A program made the position numbers and the translations under genes. A stretch of 64,000 bases of DNA, taken from positions 86,235,214 through 86,299,213 of the forward strand of contig OY744517.1 of assembly GCA_963556195.1 (NCBI GenBank), written 5' to 3'. Under the pieces are notes generated by a model. That model ran no database searches. It was not told the origin of the DNA and worked only from the letters and a program-made list of their open reading frames with translations. Each line of letters starts with the position of its first letter. Position 1 is the stretch's first letter. Positions 31,430-42,572 of the stretch are shown here, in pieces. The DNA is from Sepiola atlantica (taxonomy: Eukaryota; Mollusca; Cephalopoda; Sepiida; Sepiolidae).

Positions 31430-31462
31430 ATGACCCGAGCAACGCCAGGTAGCCCTGCTAGT
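31430..31462 (+). mobile_element. Helitron-like 3' terminus
   Basis: CCCGAGCAACGCCAGGTAGC is followed by CCTGCTAG and then T. The hairpin is imperfect. The same CCTGCTAGTTT ending occurs at 43118-43135, and repeat D starts immediately after it here. Confidence 0.4.
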
Positions 31463-31655
31463 TTCAGTATAATAATGATGTTTTTTTTTCTTCCCTTTTG
31501 TTTGTTTATATTCTGTCAATTCTATTCATACGTGGTCGGGCCACCAGAACGTTGGGTATTACATGCCGCCATAAAGGCATCTCCTTAACCTTTGTCCGGC
31601 CATCCATTCGCCACATTGGTTTACTCCTTTTGTTCGGACCCCTCGACCATAAGTG
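31462..31655. repeat. Dispersed repeat D, copy 2
   Basis: Same landmarks as copy 1, about 1.5 kb away and in the same orientation. The start coincides with the Helitron-like CTAG end. Confidence 0.75.
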
Positions 31656-31707
31656 TATCAATATTTCAATATGACAATAGTTGAAACAATTGGATAAGGC
31701 AATGAAG

Positions 31708-31935
31708 AATGACTACTCTTTGGCCTTTTGGCTAGGAGAAAAGTGTAGTATCTGTTCTGATACTACACTTTATCTTTTCTGCTCTCGGTCAGTGAGGGAG
31801 AAATCCTTCTGGACTGAGACAATTTTAATTTTTGTACCAATCGAAAGTGCCTCTTTTTAGGGAGCCGGTTTTTCTCCACATTAAAAACATACCTTGCGTC
31901 TTACTCTGCCCTCGTGGGGAGGCCAGTACATAGGG
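31708..31935 (+). repeat. U2 snRNA-headed SINE, class 2 (copy A)
   Basis: Begins CTTTGGCCTTTTGGCTAGGA, then GTGTAGTATCTGTTCTGATA, which is the U2 5' end. The body (GTCAGTGAGGGAGAAATCCT and later GTGCCTCTTTTTAGGGAG, CTCGTGGGGAGGCCAGTA) is shared with 32385-32575 and 50817-50965. It is unrelated to the class 1 body. Confidence 0.75.
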
Positions 31936-32384
31936 AATCTTATGTAAAAACAAAATATAACTCAGAAGAAATTCAACCAAAAAGAAAGGAAAAAAACAAA
32001 GTTTTTTCATTCAATTCAACACCTAGACCTCTTACCTTGTCCTCTTTTCTCTTCGTTCAGTAACATTTGGAGGTCAATGAGTACAGAAAGTTACTGCCTG
32101 ATTTTAATAAATTAATATTTAGACTTTATGGATTTCTCATTTCTGTTCAAAGCAAATTGCCAAAGTGTCTAAACTGAATGTAACTATACTGTTTTTCAAT
32201 ATACAACCTATTATTTATTAAATTCTCAAATAATAAGGCTAATAAAAATATTGATAGAGCACATTCACATTTTTGAAAAATAATTAAAAATTAAAATTAT
32301 AACGTTTATTTCATTATTATTATATAAATTATAAAAGCATGGACTGGGCTAGGTGAGGTCACTACATGACATCAAGTGTCTTGC

Positions 32385-32575
32385 CCTGTGGGCTGAGAGT
32401 AATATGTAGTATCTGTTCTGATACTACGGTTAATCTGTTCTGTTCTTGGTCAATGAAGGAGAAATCCTTCGAGACTGAGGTAAATTTTAATTTTTGTCAC
32501 AATCAAGAGTGCTCCGTTTTGAGGAGATTGATTTTCTTCACATTAAAAACCGACCTTATTTCTAACTAAGTAAAT
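32385..32575 (+). repeat. U2 snRNA-headed SINE, class 2 (copy B)
   Basis: TGTAGTATCTGTTCTGATAC and the body GTCAATGAAGGAGAAATCCT are clear. The first 15 nt or so of the head are diverged (CTTGCCCTGTGGGCTGAGAG). Confidence 0.7.
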
Positions 32576-32989
32576 AGGGACCAATGACGAGTTTTGTTGA
32601 GTTCATAACTTGCATAGGGATTGTTTACATCTTTCATGTGGTCTCTTCTGTGAGTACCTGCTTATACTAAGATCAAAGTCAAAATAGTGCAACTTGCTGA
32701 TTAATACATATATGTTTGCATGTTATTATGGGAAATTATATATTTATCGATGTCATTTTATGGTATGAAACATATTGGAAAAAACATAAGTTTTCTAAAA
32801 ATGGATCCATGATGCAATTCGAGCAAACACCAAAAAGCTAATGACTTGAATAGCCACCTTCTTTATTTATTTCTTTCTCCGGTTCGTTGGGATACAGCTT
32901 TGCTCTTCACTTCCAAAAGCAAGTAAGTTTTCAAAGGAACTTGTTAACTCGATATTTTTCAACCAATGAAAATCGTTTTGAACCAAAAA

Positions 32990-33430
32990 TCTAGCAAGCC
33001 TAGGTCAAATTAACCAAACTTATAAAACAGTGATCTGGTCAACAAAATTACAGTTCTTCAAAGATCCAACCCAGTGCACAGCACATCGAAATGACCCAAG
33101 AACGCACGCTAACCTCGCCCCCCCTCCCCTTCCTCTTGCCTTTGGCCGGGGGGGGCGTGGGAAGAAGGGGACACTTCAAAACTCACATACAAGCTTCAAC
33201 ACCTCACGCACAGCTACACACGTACTAACAGAACATGGTAAACCTACGCATACTTACACATGCGCACTGACAAATATACAAACACACATCATGTCTTATA
33301 TTCACTTAACATTTTCCTACAAAAAACACGAGTTGTATAAACTTTACCAAATGAACATTTCTTTCACTAAAAATGACTTTGATATTCATGCAAACTTATA
33401 GTGCGCGAAATGTTTTGTTACCTAATCCCA
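32990..33430 (+). repeat. Diverged relative of the 29380-29935 module
   Basis: Shares the C-tract/G-tract centre and the CA-rich and AACATTTCTTTCACT blocks. The 123-residue open frame inside is low-complexity with no domain. Confidence 0.35.
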
Positions 33431-34140
33431 GTTTTTCATACCTTTTTTTTTTCGTCCTATTCTATCAACTACTCAAACTCTCCTCCCCAACCTACCTAAC
33501 TATGACACAAAACTGCATCAAGTTGTGACGCCACAATCTGGGACATTTGGAAAATGTGGAGTCACCCTTAGTTATCACTACTCCCAGTTCCCAGAGTGGT
33601 AGTACCTGTCAGAGAAAGTATCGTTTGCAGATTATGTTTATAATATATAAGCCTACAAAAGAACTCAATTGTATACTAACATGTACAGTTTCAGCATAAA
33701 ACGCCTCAACAGCAATTGAAATGTCATAAAACCCAACAACCAATCAACCAACTTACTGTATTGTAATTAAGAAGAACATGAAATAAGCAGTGTTGGATAT
33801 TATGTTGAAGATCTGAAAAATCTAGGGCCCTGCCATGGGTTAATATGGCACTGTTTATAGAACTTATTGGTTTATGTTCTGTATTTTAGTGTTTTAATAT
33901 ATATATATATGGGGTCTGATCAACTATGCTGGGAAGCCATGACATTAAATACTGTCTTGTTTTTAAATTCCTGAAACAGTTTTTCATGGTAAACAACTGA
34001 TGATCCCTTAAATAATGTTAGAAGCAAACTAATATAATAACTGAAAAAGTTAAATTTACTTACATGAGTGATTTTCCACTGAACGACTTGGGACTTAAGT
34101 TTTTTTTTGTTTTTTTTTAATATAGTTTTAATGGTTGAGA
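33431..34140. other. AT-rich DNA, nothing recognised
   Basis: Includes short TA runs at 33898. No supported gene. Confidence 0.5.
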
Positions 34141-34146
34141 AACTTC

Positions 34147-34149
<3 letters not shown>

Positions 34150-34207
<58 letters not shown>

Positions 34208-34208
34208 A
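34150..34208. repeat. (TA)n microsatellite
   Basis: About 29 TA repeats with one interruption. Confidence 0.95.
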
Positions 34209-34590
34209 CTGAGTATTATAATTTTCTAGAAGTATGAGTCGAATTATCGAAAATGTCCTATTTTAAAATGTTGAAGAATTCTTCAGATAATTTTTTTAAT
34301 CCAGAACAGAATGATTTAAAAATCTAATGAAGATTTATTTATGCAAATTTTTTTTTTTTTAATTTTTCATGCGGTTTAGAAACTAATTTACAATAACCTA
34401 ATTAGAAGTTTTAGAAAAGGTTAAACATTTTTAAGTTTTTGTTTTCCTATGGGGGTTTCATTGAATCTAATAGACTAGAATTCAGTTAAAATAATTATTT
34501 AAAATTAATTCAATTTATTTTTTACTTATTATGCCATTTTTTTTCACATTGTCTGAATTTAAATTGAAAGAAATTACATTTGATCCTCTC
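34209..34590. other. AT-rich DNA, nothing recognised
   Basis: No supported feature. Confidence 0.5.
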
Positions 34591-34698
34591 TCTCTCTCTC
34601 TCTTTCTCTTTCTCTCCAGCTATGGGGTAAATAGTATATTCACTATTCAAATAGTATATTTTATAGTGTTTTTTATTCATTGACTGTTAATAAACAAA

Positions 34699-34752
<54 letters not shown>

Positions 34753-34760
34753 GAGAGTGA
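34590..34760. repeat. (CT)n and (GA)n tracts
   Basis: CT tract at 34590-34617 and a long GA tract at 34700-34758 are inverted relative to each other, with about 90 bp between, so they could pair as a hairpin. Confidence 0.85.
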
Positions 34761-34886
34761 CAGAAGTTAAAATGAAAGCAATGGAATGAGGTTCATCAAA
34801 CAGGAACACTCTTACTTGAACTCTTTAATCAGTAAAATATTTCAGATTTCCAGTGCACAATTTTTTAAATAGTACTATAGGACAAA

Positions 34887-35279
34887 TTGATTGAATATAG
34901 AAGATACATGACTGCCCAAGAAGAGTTAAATTGTGTGTTGTTACGCTACCATCTGTGCATCAAAAGTTCACATGAATTTAATTATTTTCTTTTCTCTAGC
35001 GTTGAATGCACACTTAGCATCTCTCGTATCAAAGAGAATTCTTATAAATTAATTTCAGTGATGTGCAATGGATATTCACTGTATTCATTATTTAAAACTA
35101 ATAGAAAAAAGTCTCTAGAGTTCAACAAGTCGGTCTTTAGGGTAATTCGGTTCTGGCTTCAAAATCATTTCAATCTGGGCCTACAAAATTCCAGATTTGC
35201 TGCACAAGCATACAACATTAACATGGTTTTAGATTACAATAGTCCAATAATGTACATACTACTGAGTAACTGCACTTGA
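34887..35279 (+). other. ORF of unknown nature leading into the 61-bp array
   Basis: A 130-residue frame whose last 10 residues or so are encoded by the first repeat unit. It is unusually long for this AT-rich DNA, but I recognise no domain. A chance frame cannot be excluded. Confidence 0.2.
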
Positions 35280-37203
35280 ACTTCATGCTTATGAAAATGT
35301 AAAGACAATGATGTATATAATACTGGGTAACTGCACTTGAACTTCATGCTTATGAAAATGTAAAGACAATGATGTATATAATACTGGGTAACTGCACTTG
35401 AACTTCATGCTTATGAAAATGTAAAGACAATGATGTATATAATACTGGGTAACTGCACTTGAACTTCATGTTTATGAAAATGTAAAGACAATGATGTATA
35501 TAATACTGGGTAACTGCACTTGAACTTCATGTTTATGAAAATGTAAAGACAATGATGTATATAATACTGAGTAACTGCACTTGAACTTCATGCTTATGAA
35601 AATGTAAAGACAATGATGTATATAATACTGGGTAACTGCACTTGAACTTCATGTTTATGAAAATGTAAAGACAATGATGTATATAATACTGGGTAACTGC
35701 ACTTGAACTTCATGCTTATGAAAATGTAAAGACAATGATGTATATAATACTGGGTAACTGCACTTGAACTTCATGCTTATGAAAATGTAAAGACAATGAT
35801 GTATATAATACTGGGTAACTGCACTTGAACTTCATGTTTATGAAAATGTAAAGACAATGATGTATATAATACTGGGTAACTGCACTTGAACTTCATGTTT
35901 ATGAAAATGTAAAGACAATGATGTATATAATACTGGGTAACTGCACTTGAACTTCATGTTTATGAAAATGTAAAGACAATGATGTATATAATACTGGGTA
36001 ACTGCACTTGAACTTCATGTTTATGAAAATGTAAAGACAATGATGTATATAATACTGGGTAACTGCACTTGAACTTCATGCTTATGAAAATGTAAAGACA
36101 ATGATGTATATAATACTGGGTAACTGCACTTGAACTTCATGCTTATGAAAATGTAAAGACAATGATGTATATAATACTGAGTAACTGCACTTGAACTTCA
36201 TGCTTATGAAAATGTAAAGACAATGATGTATATAATACTGGGTAACTGCACTTGAACTTCATGTTTATGAAAATGTAAAGACAATGATGTATATAATACT
36301 GGGTAACTGCACTTGAACTTCATGTTTATGAAAATGTAAAGACAATGATGTATATAATACTGGGTAACTGCACTTGAACTTCATGTTTATGAAAATGTAA
36401 AGACAATGATGTATATAATACTGGGTAACTGCACTTGAACTTCATGCTTATGAAAATGTAAAGACAATGATGTATATAATACTGGGTAACTGCACTTGAA
36501 CTTCATGTTTATGAAAATGTAAAGACAATGATGTATATAATACTGGGTAACTGCACTTGAACTTCATGTTTATGAAAATGTAAAGACAATGATGTATATA
36601 ATACTGGGTAACTGCACTTGAACTTCATGTTTATGAAAATGTAAAGACAATGATGTATATAATACTGGGTAACTGCACTTGAACTTCATGCTTATGAAAA
36701 TGTAAAGACAATGATGAATATAATACTGGGTAACTGCACTTGAACTTCATGCTTATGAAAATGTAAAGACAATGATGTATATAATACTGGGTAACTGCAC
36801 TTGAACTTCATGCTTATGAAAATGTAAAGACAATGATGAATATAATACTGGGTAACTGCACTTGAACTTCATGCTTATGAAAATGTAAAGACAATGATGT
36901 ATATAATACTGGGTAACTGCACTTGAACTTCATGTTTATGAAAATGTAAAGACAATGATGTATATAATACTGGGTAACTGCACTTGAACTTCATGCTTAT
37001 GAAAATGTAAAGACAATGATGTATATAATACTGGGTAACTGCACTTGAACTTCATGTTTATGAAAATGTAAAGACAATGATGTATATAATACTGGGTAAC
37101 TGCACTTGAACTTCATGTTTATGAAAATGTAAAGACAATGATGTATATAATACTGGGTAACTGCACTTGAACTTCATGCTTATGAAAATGTAAAGACAAT
37201 GAT
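35250..37203. repeat. 61-bp satellite array, about 32 units
   Basis: Unit: AATGATGTATATAATACTGG, then GTAACTGCACTTGAACTTCA, then TGCTTATGAAAATGTAAAGAC. Units are nearly identical. The main variants are C or T in TGC/TTTATG, ACTGAG instead of ACTGGG in units 1, 6 and 16, and GATGAATA instead of GATGTATA after units 24 and 26. Linked variants two units apart point to duplication of dimers. Confidence 0.97.
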
Positions 37204-37750
37204 GAGAACATCTGAAGAAAAGATTCGAAAAGTTGACTCATTTAGTCACCTTATTATTTGGAGGGCAATTGTTGAGCCTTCAAGTAAAGCCTGCATTCTA
37301 CAAATGCACCTTTTTGCGGATCAAATAGAGAGATCACCAATCCTATATAAGAGCCAGATGCGTATTAAGATGGAGCACTGCTGCCACATCTTGGGAGGTG
37401 CTGCTTTGAGCTCTCTTCCTTGCTTTGACAGAATCCAAAATAAACTTCGCAATCTAATGAAGGATTATCTCTTCATTCCTAACAACCTCACAGAAGAAGC
37501 GTTGCTGGTCTTTCTCTATGCAATCGTTATTTTCATGGAAGATTCTCGACTGAGCTCTAATCTCTGGTTCTTCCTTGTAAGACATTCATCGCAAAAACTT
37601 GTTTTCTACCACAATGAAAAAAACTTTCGTTTCTTTCTATGTGCCTAGTGTCAGGCGGAATTTCCACGAAAAATGATTCTTTCCAAGGACTTCCTATATG
37701 TGGAACATATTATCTCGATTTACTTGCCTCCACACGAGGCCAAGTCGGGA
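37199..37750 (+). pseudogene. Non-LTR retrotransposon C-terminal fragment
   Basis: The 149-residue open frame contains MRIKMEHCCHILGGAALSSL, a form of the LINE block MxYCCHIWxGA, then a leucine-rich stretch that replaces SLSLFYRYF. After the stop, LPICGTYYLD in another frame resembles the WNSLP tail. Frameshifts are evident. It starts exactly at the edge of the 61-bp array, sharing its AATGATG. Confidence 0.6.
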
Positions 37751-38140
37751 ACAAGGTTGGCCTTTAATATGGGGAAATCCAGCTCCAACAAAGGAGCACC
37801 CATCCTTGTACCAAAATAGTCTCTATTTGTTTTTACATTAGCTTTAATTAGCAAATGTCACAATTTCTTTTTTTTCACCTGGTTCAAGGATATGATTTGT
37901 GCAGTTTTCTTTTTCTCTTCCCCCACCTTCTGAAAAGGCAAATAATTTAACTTCTTTCCTCTTGTCATGATTGTTCACTTTTTGACATTATTATTTCATT
38001 TTTTTTTTTATTAATTGTCATTAAATTTTCGACATTTTTTTCTTTTATTCCTTTTTCTGGCTTTGGCCGATGGCTAACCACTGATCTTTCCCTCTGCCCC
38101 AGTGCATTCTTGCACGAATTCATTGGCCGTTTCAAACCAG
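37751..38140. other. AT-rich DNA, nothing recognised
   Basis: No supported feature. Confidence 0.45.
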
Positions 38141-38143
38141 TTT

Positions 38144-38422
38144 TTAACTAATCTGTGCCAATATCAACTCGCAATCAAAGTCTGGAGTGATATACAACGT
38201 CGATGAAGCCTTCATTTTCCTCACGTCAATGGGTAAATGGACCACGCTATTTAACACCATCTTTTGCCCGTTTGCTAGAGTCACTGCTAGGTTAGAATCC
38301 CTCAATTCCCTTTTTCTCGTTTTTAACTCCTCCAAAACTGATGTTTTAAGAAGCGAGACCTCCGATCCAGTGTCGATCACTGCCTCTATCGGTCTACTCC
38401 TAATTTTCATTATGCACCCCAT
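38144..38422 (-). pseudogene. LTR-retrotransposon aspartic protease
   Basis: The 92-residue frame has the retropepsin active-site signature in EAVIDTGSEVSLLKTSVL (residues about 13-30), followed by a typical protease tail including ANGQKMVLNS and ITPDFDCELIL. The size fits one retropepsin monomer. There is no reverse transcriptase in the frame downstream, so the element is truncated. The upstream minus-strand sequence (38430-39130) encodes the gag end. Confidence 0.7.
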
Positions 38423-38429
38423 TTCAAAG

Positions 38430-39130
38430 CCTGGTTGAGGAGTTTGTATCCCTGGGCTCTTCTACTTCTTCGAGCTTTGTTCTTTGGTCTATCTTTTCTT
38501 CGGTGGGCCCGTTTCGCACATCTTTCACCACTTTCTGACCCATGTCCTCTGGGGTTCATATTTTCCAAGATTTCTTCTTTCTTGAAAACTTAACAGGGTT
38601 ACATGTCCATGTACCATGCTTCTGATCAAGCCGGTGGTAGTGAATGGGTTTCGAATGTACTCTGGTCTTTTCTTTTTCTGGGGTAAATTCACTTACGTCT
38701 TCCTCAGATGACCATGGGCAGTCCTGTTCTAACCTATTATGGCTAAAATGTCCTTGCTGCAGTCTTTTCGATCTTACTGAAGTATACCCACAAAACGTAG
38801 TCTTTACAGCTTTGGTCGATTTTCTACAGCTGTAGCAACCATGGCCCTTCTCCGACCATTTCCCGCTGTAGGATTCGGTTTTGGGTACCCTTTATCTAGT
38901 ATGGGCCCCCTTAGTCTATGCTGCCAGTGGACGCCATTTAATGAGCTATGATATAGGAGAGCATGTTATCTCCTATGGCCACCTCGGAGTCGCTCATAGA
39001 GCCTTTCGCATCATCTCACAACAGACAAGGCCTATGATAATGTTGTCGGATAGGATCTGGCCACATTCTCCTTAATAAAGGGATTATTTATTGCCTCTAT
39101 AAACAATTCAGCTAACTGTACCTGCACAGC
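38430..39130 (-). pseudogene. LTR-retrotransposon gag fragment
   Basis: Minus-strand frames read ELFIEAINNPFIKENVARSY near 39050-39130, then, after stops, GKWSEKGHGCYSCRKSTKAV and GHFSHNRLEQDC near 38700-38880. These resemble the end of a gag core and a CCHC zinc-knuckle region. There are several stops and frameshifts. With the protease it forms a gag-pro remnant. Confidence 0.55.
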
Positions 39131-40020
39131 TGAATGACAGAAATACCAATTCTTTTTTACAGTACTAAAAAGGAATTAAAGACAGCTAATAGTAATCTTT
39201 ACAGAAATGGAAACACCAATTTACACCAAAAGAAAATAGTGACTGTTACAGAAGATTGAAGTTCATATTATTGTTCATAATGTTTCAGATAATTTTATCA
39301 GATTTTAAAATGTGTATTTCCTAAAAAAAAATGTACCGCTGGTCAAATCAGCATTTGCTTTAAGAAGAAATACAAATATTTCTTCTTTTTTTTTTACATT
39401 TTTTGAAGATCATACATGTGAAGAAATCTATAGAATTAATCAACAAAAATGATATCAAAATCAAAGAATAAAAAAAGTGTCATCTTTTCGTCTGCAAAGT
39501 TATTGAATATTAAATCCTATAATAAAACTACTGAGAAGAATTATTTGTGCAAAAGAAAATATTTATCCATTTTTTGCAAAGTTTTTAAGTGTTTAAAATA
39601 TATTCGACCGTTTAAAAAAATGAATAAATTATTTAGTACACAAGAGTGAAGATGATCGATCATTCTGAAAACGTTAGGCCCAAAGCTCTAGTGTCAAAGA
39701 ATAATTCATCTTCAGAATGAAAAAAACAAGAACTTTACAAATAAGAATGTCATGAATAATATATAATTACTAGCTCATATAATCACCGATTCTGGGTTTC
39801 TCAATATTTCCTGAACTTTAAAGCCAGGTTATGTAAATGCTTACTTCATTAAAGGCAGGTTTTAAAATGCCCAAAGTGAATTATTTTTGCGTATCGGCAT
39901 CTGAACTCACACACACTGTCACACGCACATTCACACTTGCAGCAAACAAATAGAGACATACACACTTGGAACATTCACACAAAATATCTTTCAATCATCT
40001 GTAAATTTATACATATAAAT
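39131..40020. other. AT-rich DNA, with a possible Helitron-like end near 39770
   Basis: ACTAGCTCATATAATCACCG resembles, in reverse complement, a CTAG terminus with a poor hairpin. Nothing else is recognised. Confidence 0.35.
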
Positions 40021-40480
40021 ACGACGTAAATTCACTAGACCAACCCGGCAATCAGCCCCTGTCACATCGCCGCAATATTGCTTCCCTGTGCCTGTTTTAC
40101 AAGTACTTCAATGGATTTTGCTCTGATGAGCTTGCTGCTCTGATACCCCCACGACGTAAATTCACTAGACCAACCCGACAATGTGCCAAATCCCATCCAT
40201 ACACTGTGGAGGTCCCCAGATGCCGAACAGCTTTCTACTCCAATAGCTTCTTTCCTCATGCTGATGGCCTCTGGAACTCCATCTCTGCTCCCTGCTTTCC
40301 TGACATTAATGACATACAGAAATTTAAAACTAATGTAAACAGACATATCGCTGCACAGCTCCTAATTTAGGTTGACCCCCCCTCCAACCGTCATCCTTTT
40401 TTCTCAGTAGCCCCTTACGTCTACAGTGGTGGACTAACTTGTTTGGGGTGAACTATGTTAAAAAAAATGTGTTAAAATGT
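40020..40480 (+). pseudogene. LINE 3' end (VEVPRC...NSISAPCFP family)
   Basis: It encodes the polyprotein tail in pieces: SHRRNIASLCLFYKYF-like at 40060-40110, then after a 130-bp rearrangement TVEVPRCRTAFYSNSFFPHA and LWNSISAPCFPDI. It ends with a stop and the 3' UTR CTACAGTGGTGGACTAACTT up to TTTGGGGTGAACTATGTTAA. ACGACGTAAATTCACTAGAC is duplicated at 40020 and 40152. Confidence 0.7.
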
Positions 40481-41285
40481 AGGGCTCGTTACTAATGTGT
40501 TCATCTCTTTATTCGTAAAAATAATTTGTGTCCATTTTTCCCCACTTACGATTTATAACATTTGAGTTGTCAGCGTGGATTTTGGTACAGTTTCAAATGA
40601 TGCGAACATATTCTATATATTATCCAAGCCAGAATCTACGATTCAAGAAAGACTTTTATATCTCCGATGGAAAGATGATTAAAATAAACGCTTGAAAAGA
40701 CCTTTTTAGGTTGAAAACTTTAAGGTTGTCACTTATGATAATGATGGAAATATCTATATTTTGGAATTGGCGCAAAGCAATAAACCATATCTGTTGCCAT
40801 TAGTAACGCACACCTTACCTGAAACAATACGACAAACCCTCATTTGTGGAGATTGAATTGTATGCTGAGCCAGACTTTCTCATTACGGTCTGAAAACATG
40901 GCTCTGCGCGTTTGATTCAAGATGGCGTCTTGATTGGAATTCTGTCATCCCATTACCTGGGGGATCATTCATAAGTGTTATTTGCTTTCTGTTTTTTCCA
41001 TGAACTTTATAAGTTCCTTTCATTGTGGTTTCTAAAAAACAATGTGTAATTATGTTTAATTGTAGCATATTACACGTTGTGAAACAATTGCAAGACCATC
41101 GTCAATTCTGGCATTGCAAAATAATAATGATATGAGAAAAGACTGCATTTTGGTCTTTGAAATTTAAATAATATGTTCTGAAATTTGCAACCTAATTTTC
41201 ATCGAACTTGTAATTTGAATAATTTGAGATGTCTTATTAAAGAATATATATCAAAATAATATTCATTGTCTAAATAAATCTAGAC
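40481..41285. other. AT-rich DNA, nothing recognised
   Basis: No supported feature. Confidence 0.5.
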
Positions 41286-41286
41286 A

Positions 41287-41301
41287 TTTATATATATATA
41301 T

Positions 41302-41350
<49 letters not shown>
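41287..41350. repeat. (TA)n then (GA)n microsatellite
   Basis: TA run followed by GA run at the edge of a palindromic element. Confidence 0.95.
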
Positions 41351-41354
<4 letters not shown>

Positions 41355-41545
41355 TAATATGAAAACATGTCTATATCAATTAAGCTACACAGAGGCATCT
41401 ATGTTTCATGCACTTAGCCTGATGATTCCCTGCGATGAAACATGGAGGCATCTGTGTAGCTTTGCCTGATGATTCTCTGCGAGAATGAAACATGGACGCC
41501 TCTGTGTAGATTAATTGCTATAGATATGTTTTCATACAACTATTA
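41350..41545. repeat. Palindromic element with two hammerhead-like cores
   Basis: The outer arms pair: ATGAAAACATGTCTATA at 41358 with ATATGTTTTCAT at 41525, and CTACACAG with CTGTGTAG. Two direct copies of CCTGATGATTCnCTGCGA lie inside, at 41418 and 41463. The unit is about 45 bp and each is followed by ATGAAACATGGA. Confidence 0.7.
41464..41510 (+). ncRNA. Hammerhead-like motif
   Basis: CTGATGA, then TTCTC-TGC-GAGAA (perfect five-pair stem II), then GAAAC and ATGGA. The expected GTH triplet reads CGC, which should block cleavage. The downstream CCTCTGTGTAG can pair with CTACACAGAGG at 41384, which would give a long-range stem I. The copy at 41419-41460 has a weaker stem II. Confidence 0.4.
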
Positions 41546-41689
41546 AGCTATACTCACTATTAAAATAAATACTGAACTTCTATTCACAATATACTGCAAT
41601 TAATATTATATGTGTATATAAATGAAATAAATAATGATACTAATAATATATATATATTATCCAAGCTACCTCACTTACTATTAAAAACA

Positions 41690-42087
41690 TCTTAAAAAAC
41701 ATAAAAACAAAAATTAAGTCCTTACATCTCCCACTTCAGATAGAATTTACACTATACCATGCGCCGATTGCGGAACAATATATTTTGGTGAGACACAACG
41801 TCCGTTAAATAAACGAATCTATGAACACAATCGTGCTATAAAAAAACTGCGACACCTCAAACGCGTTATGTATCCATATGCTTTCTTTTGGGCATCACTT
41901 CAATACACAGAGGGCGATTTCAATAAAACATATACACGACACTAAACTCCGTCGTCTCATAGAATCATGTTTAATCCTACGTCATAATAACACAATTATT
42001 CAAAGACCAGGATTCTATAATAGTTCTACATCATCTGCCAGATCGATTCTAATCGAAATGAACCTAAATCAATATGATAACAGATAA
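41690..42087 (+). pseudogene. Penelope-like element, GIY-YIG endonuclease fragment
   Basis: Frame 1 (41742-41945) encodes IYTIPCADCGTIYFGETQRP, then LNKRIYEHNRAIKK. This is the GIY-YIG core of PLE endonucleases: the paired cysteines, IYFGET in place of YIGET, an Arg and the EH motif. A frameshift near 41880-41945 leads to frame 2 (ending at 42087), which carries LRRLIESCLI and RPGFYNSS, matching the C-terminal tail at 49260-49330. Reverse transcriptase is absent. This is the only endonuclease domain in the window. Confidence 0.8.
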
Positions 42088-42490
42088 CTTCTACAACTTT
42101 GAGTCCGTCTTTCTCCTCGTCCTGCTTCTTTGTTTAATTCCTTGCTGTCATTCATTTTAAATTACTACTAATCTCCCTTCACACTTTATTAACTTACAGC
42201 GTTTCCGATCGGCTTTTACATGCTAACTGCTGATTTTTTCTTTCTTCCTTTTTCTTTTTTAACATTTCTTTCTTTCGTTCTTTCTCCCTTTCTACTGTTT
42301 ATTACACGTGACTATATATTTTTTCCAAATTGCGTTCTTTGTACAAATTTGAAAACTTTTCTGTTTTTAATTAAAGTTCTGCTGCCAACTGATGATGATT
42401 GTCTTAACAATTGAAATATTTTGGTAGAACTATTCAATATGTGTTTTTGAGTTTATTTTTGCTAGTTGTTGATTCGCTTATCGTTTATTC
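42088..42490 (+). repeat. Probable PLE 3' UTR
   Basis: T/C-rich sequence after the PLE end. At 42384-42410, CTGATGATGATTGTCTTAAC and AATTGAAATATTTTGG give CTGATGA, a four-to-five-pair stem II (TTGT-CTTA-ACAA) and GAAA. Stems I and III do not form, so this is a decayed hammerhead. The region ends in a (TA)n tract at 42498. Confidence 0.45.
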
Positions 42491-42496
42491 CATTTT

Positions 42497-42497
<1 letters not shown>

Positions 42498-42571
<74 letters not shown>
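42498..42571. repeat. (TA)n microsatellite
   Basis: About 36 TA repeats at the 3' end of the PLE fragment. Confidence 0.97.

Positions 42572-42572
<1 letters not shown>

Noticed and set aside
26893..37203. CRISPR-like arrays in the 91-, 37- and 61-bp repeats
   Set aside because: There are no unique spacers between repeats, no cas genes, and the context is clearly eukaryotic.
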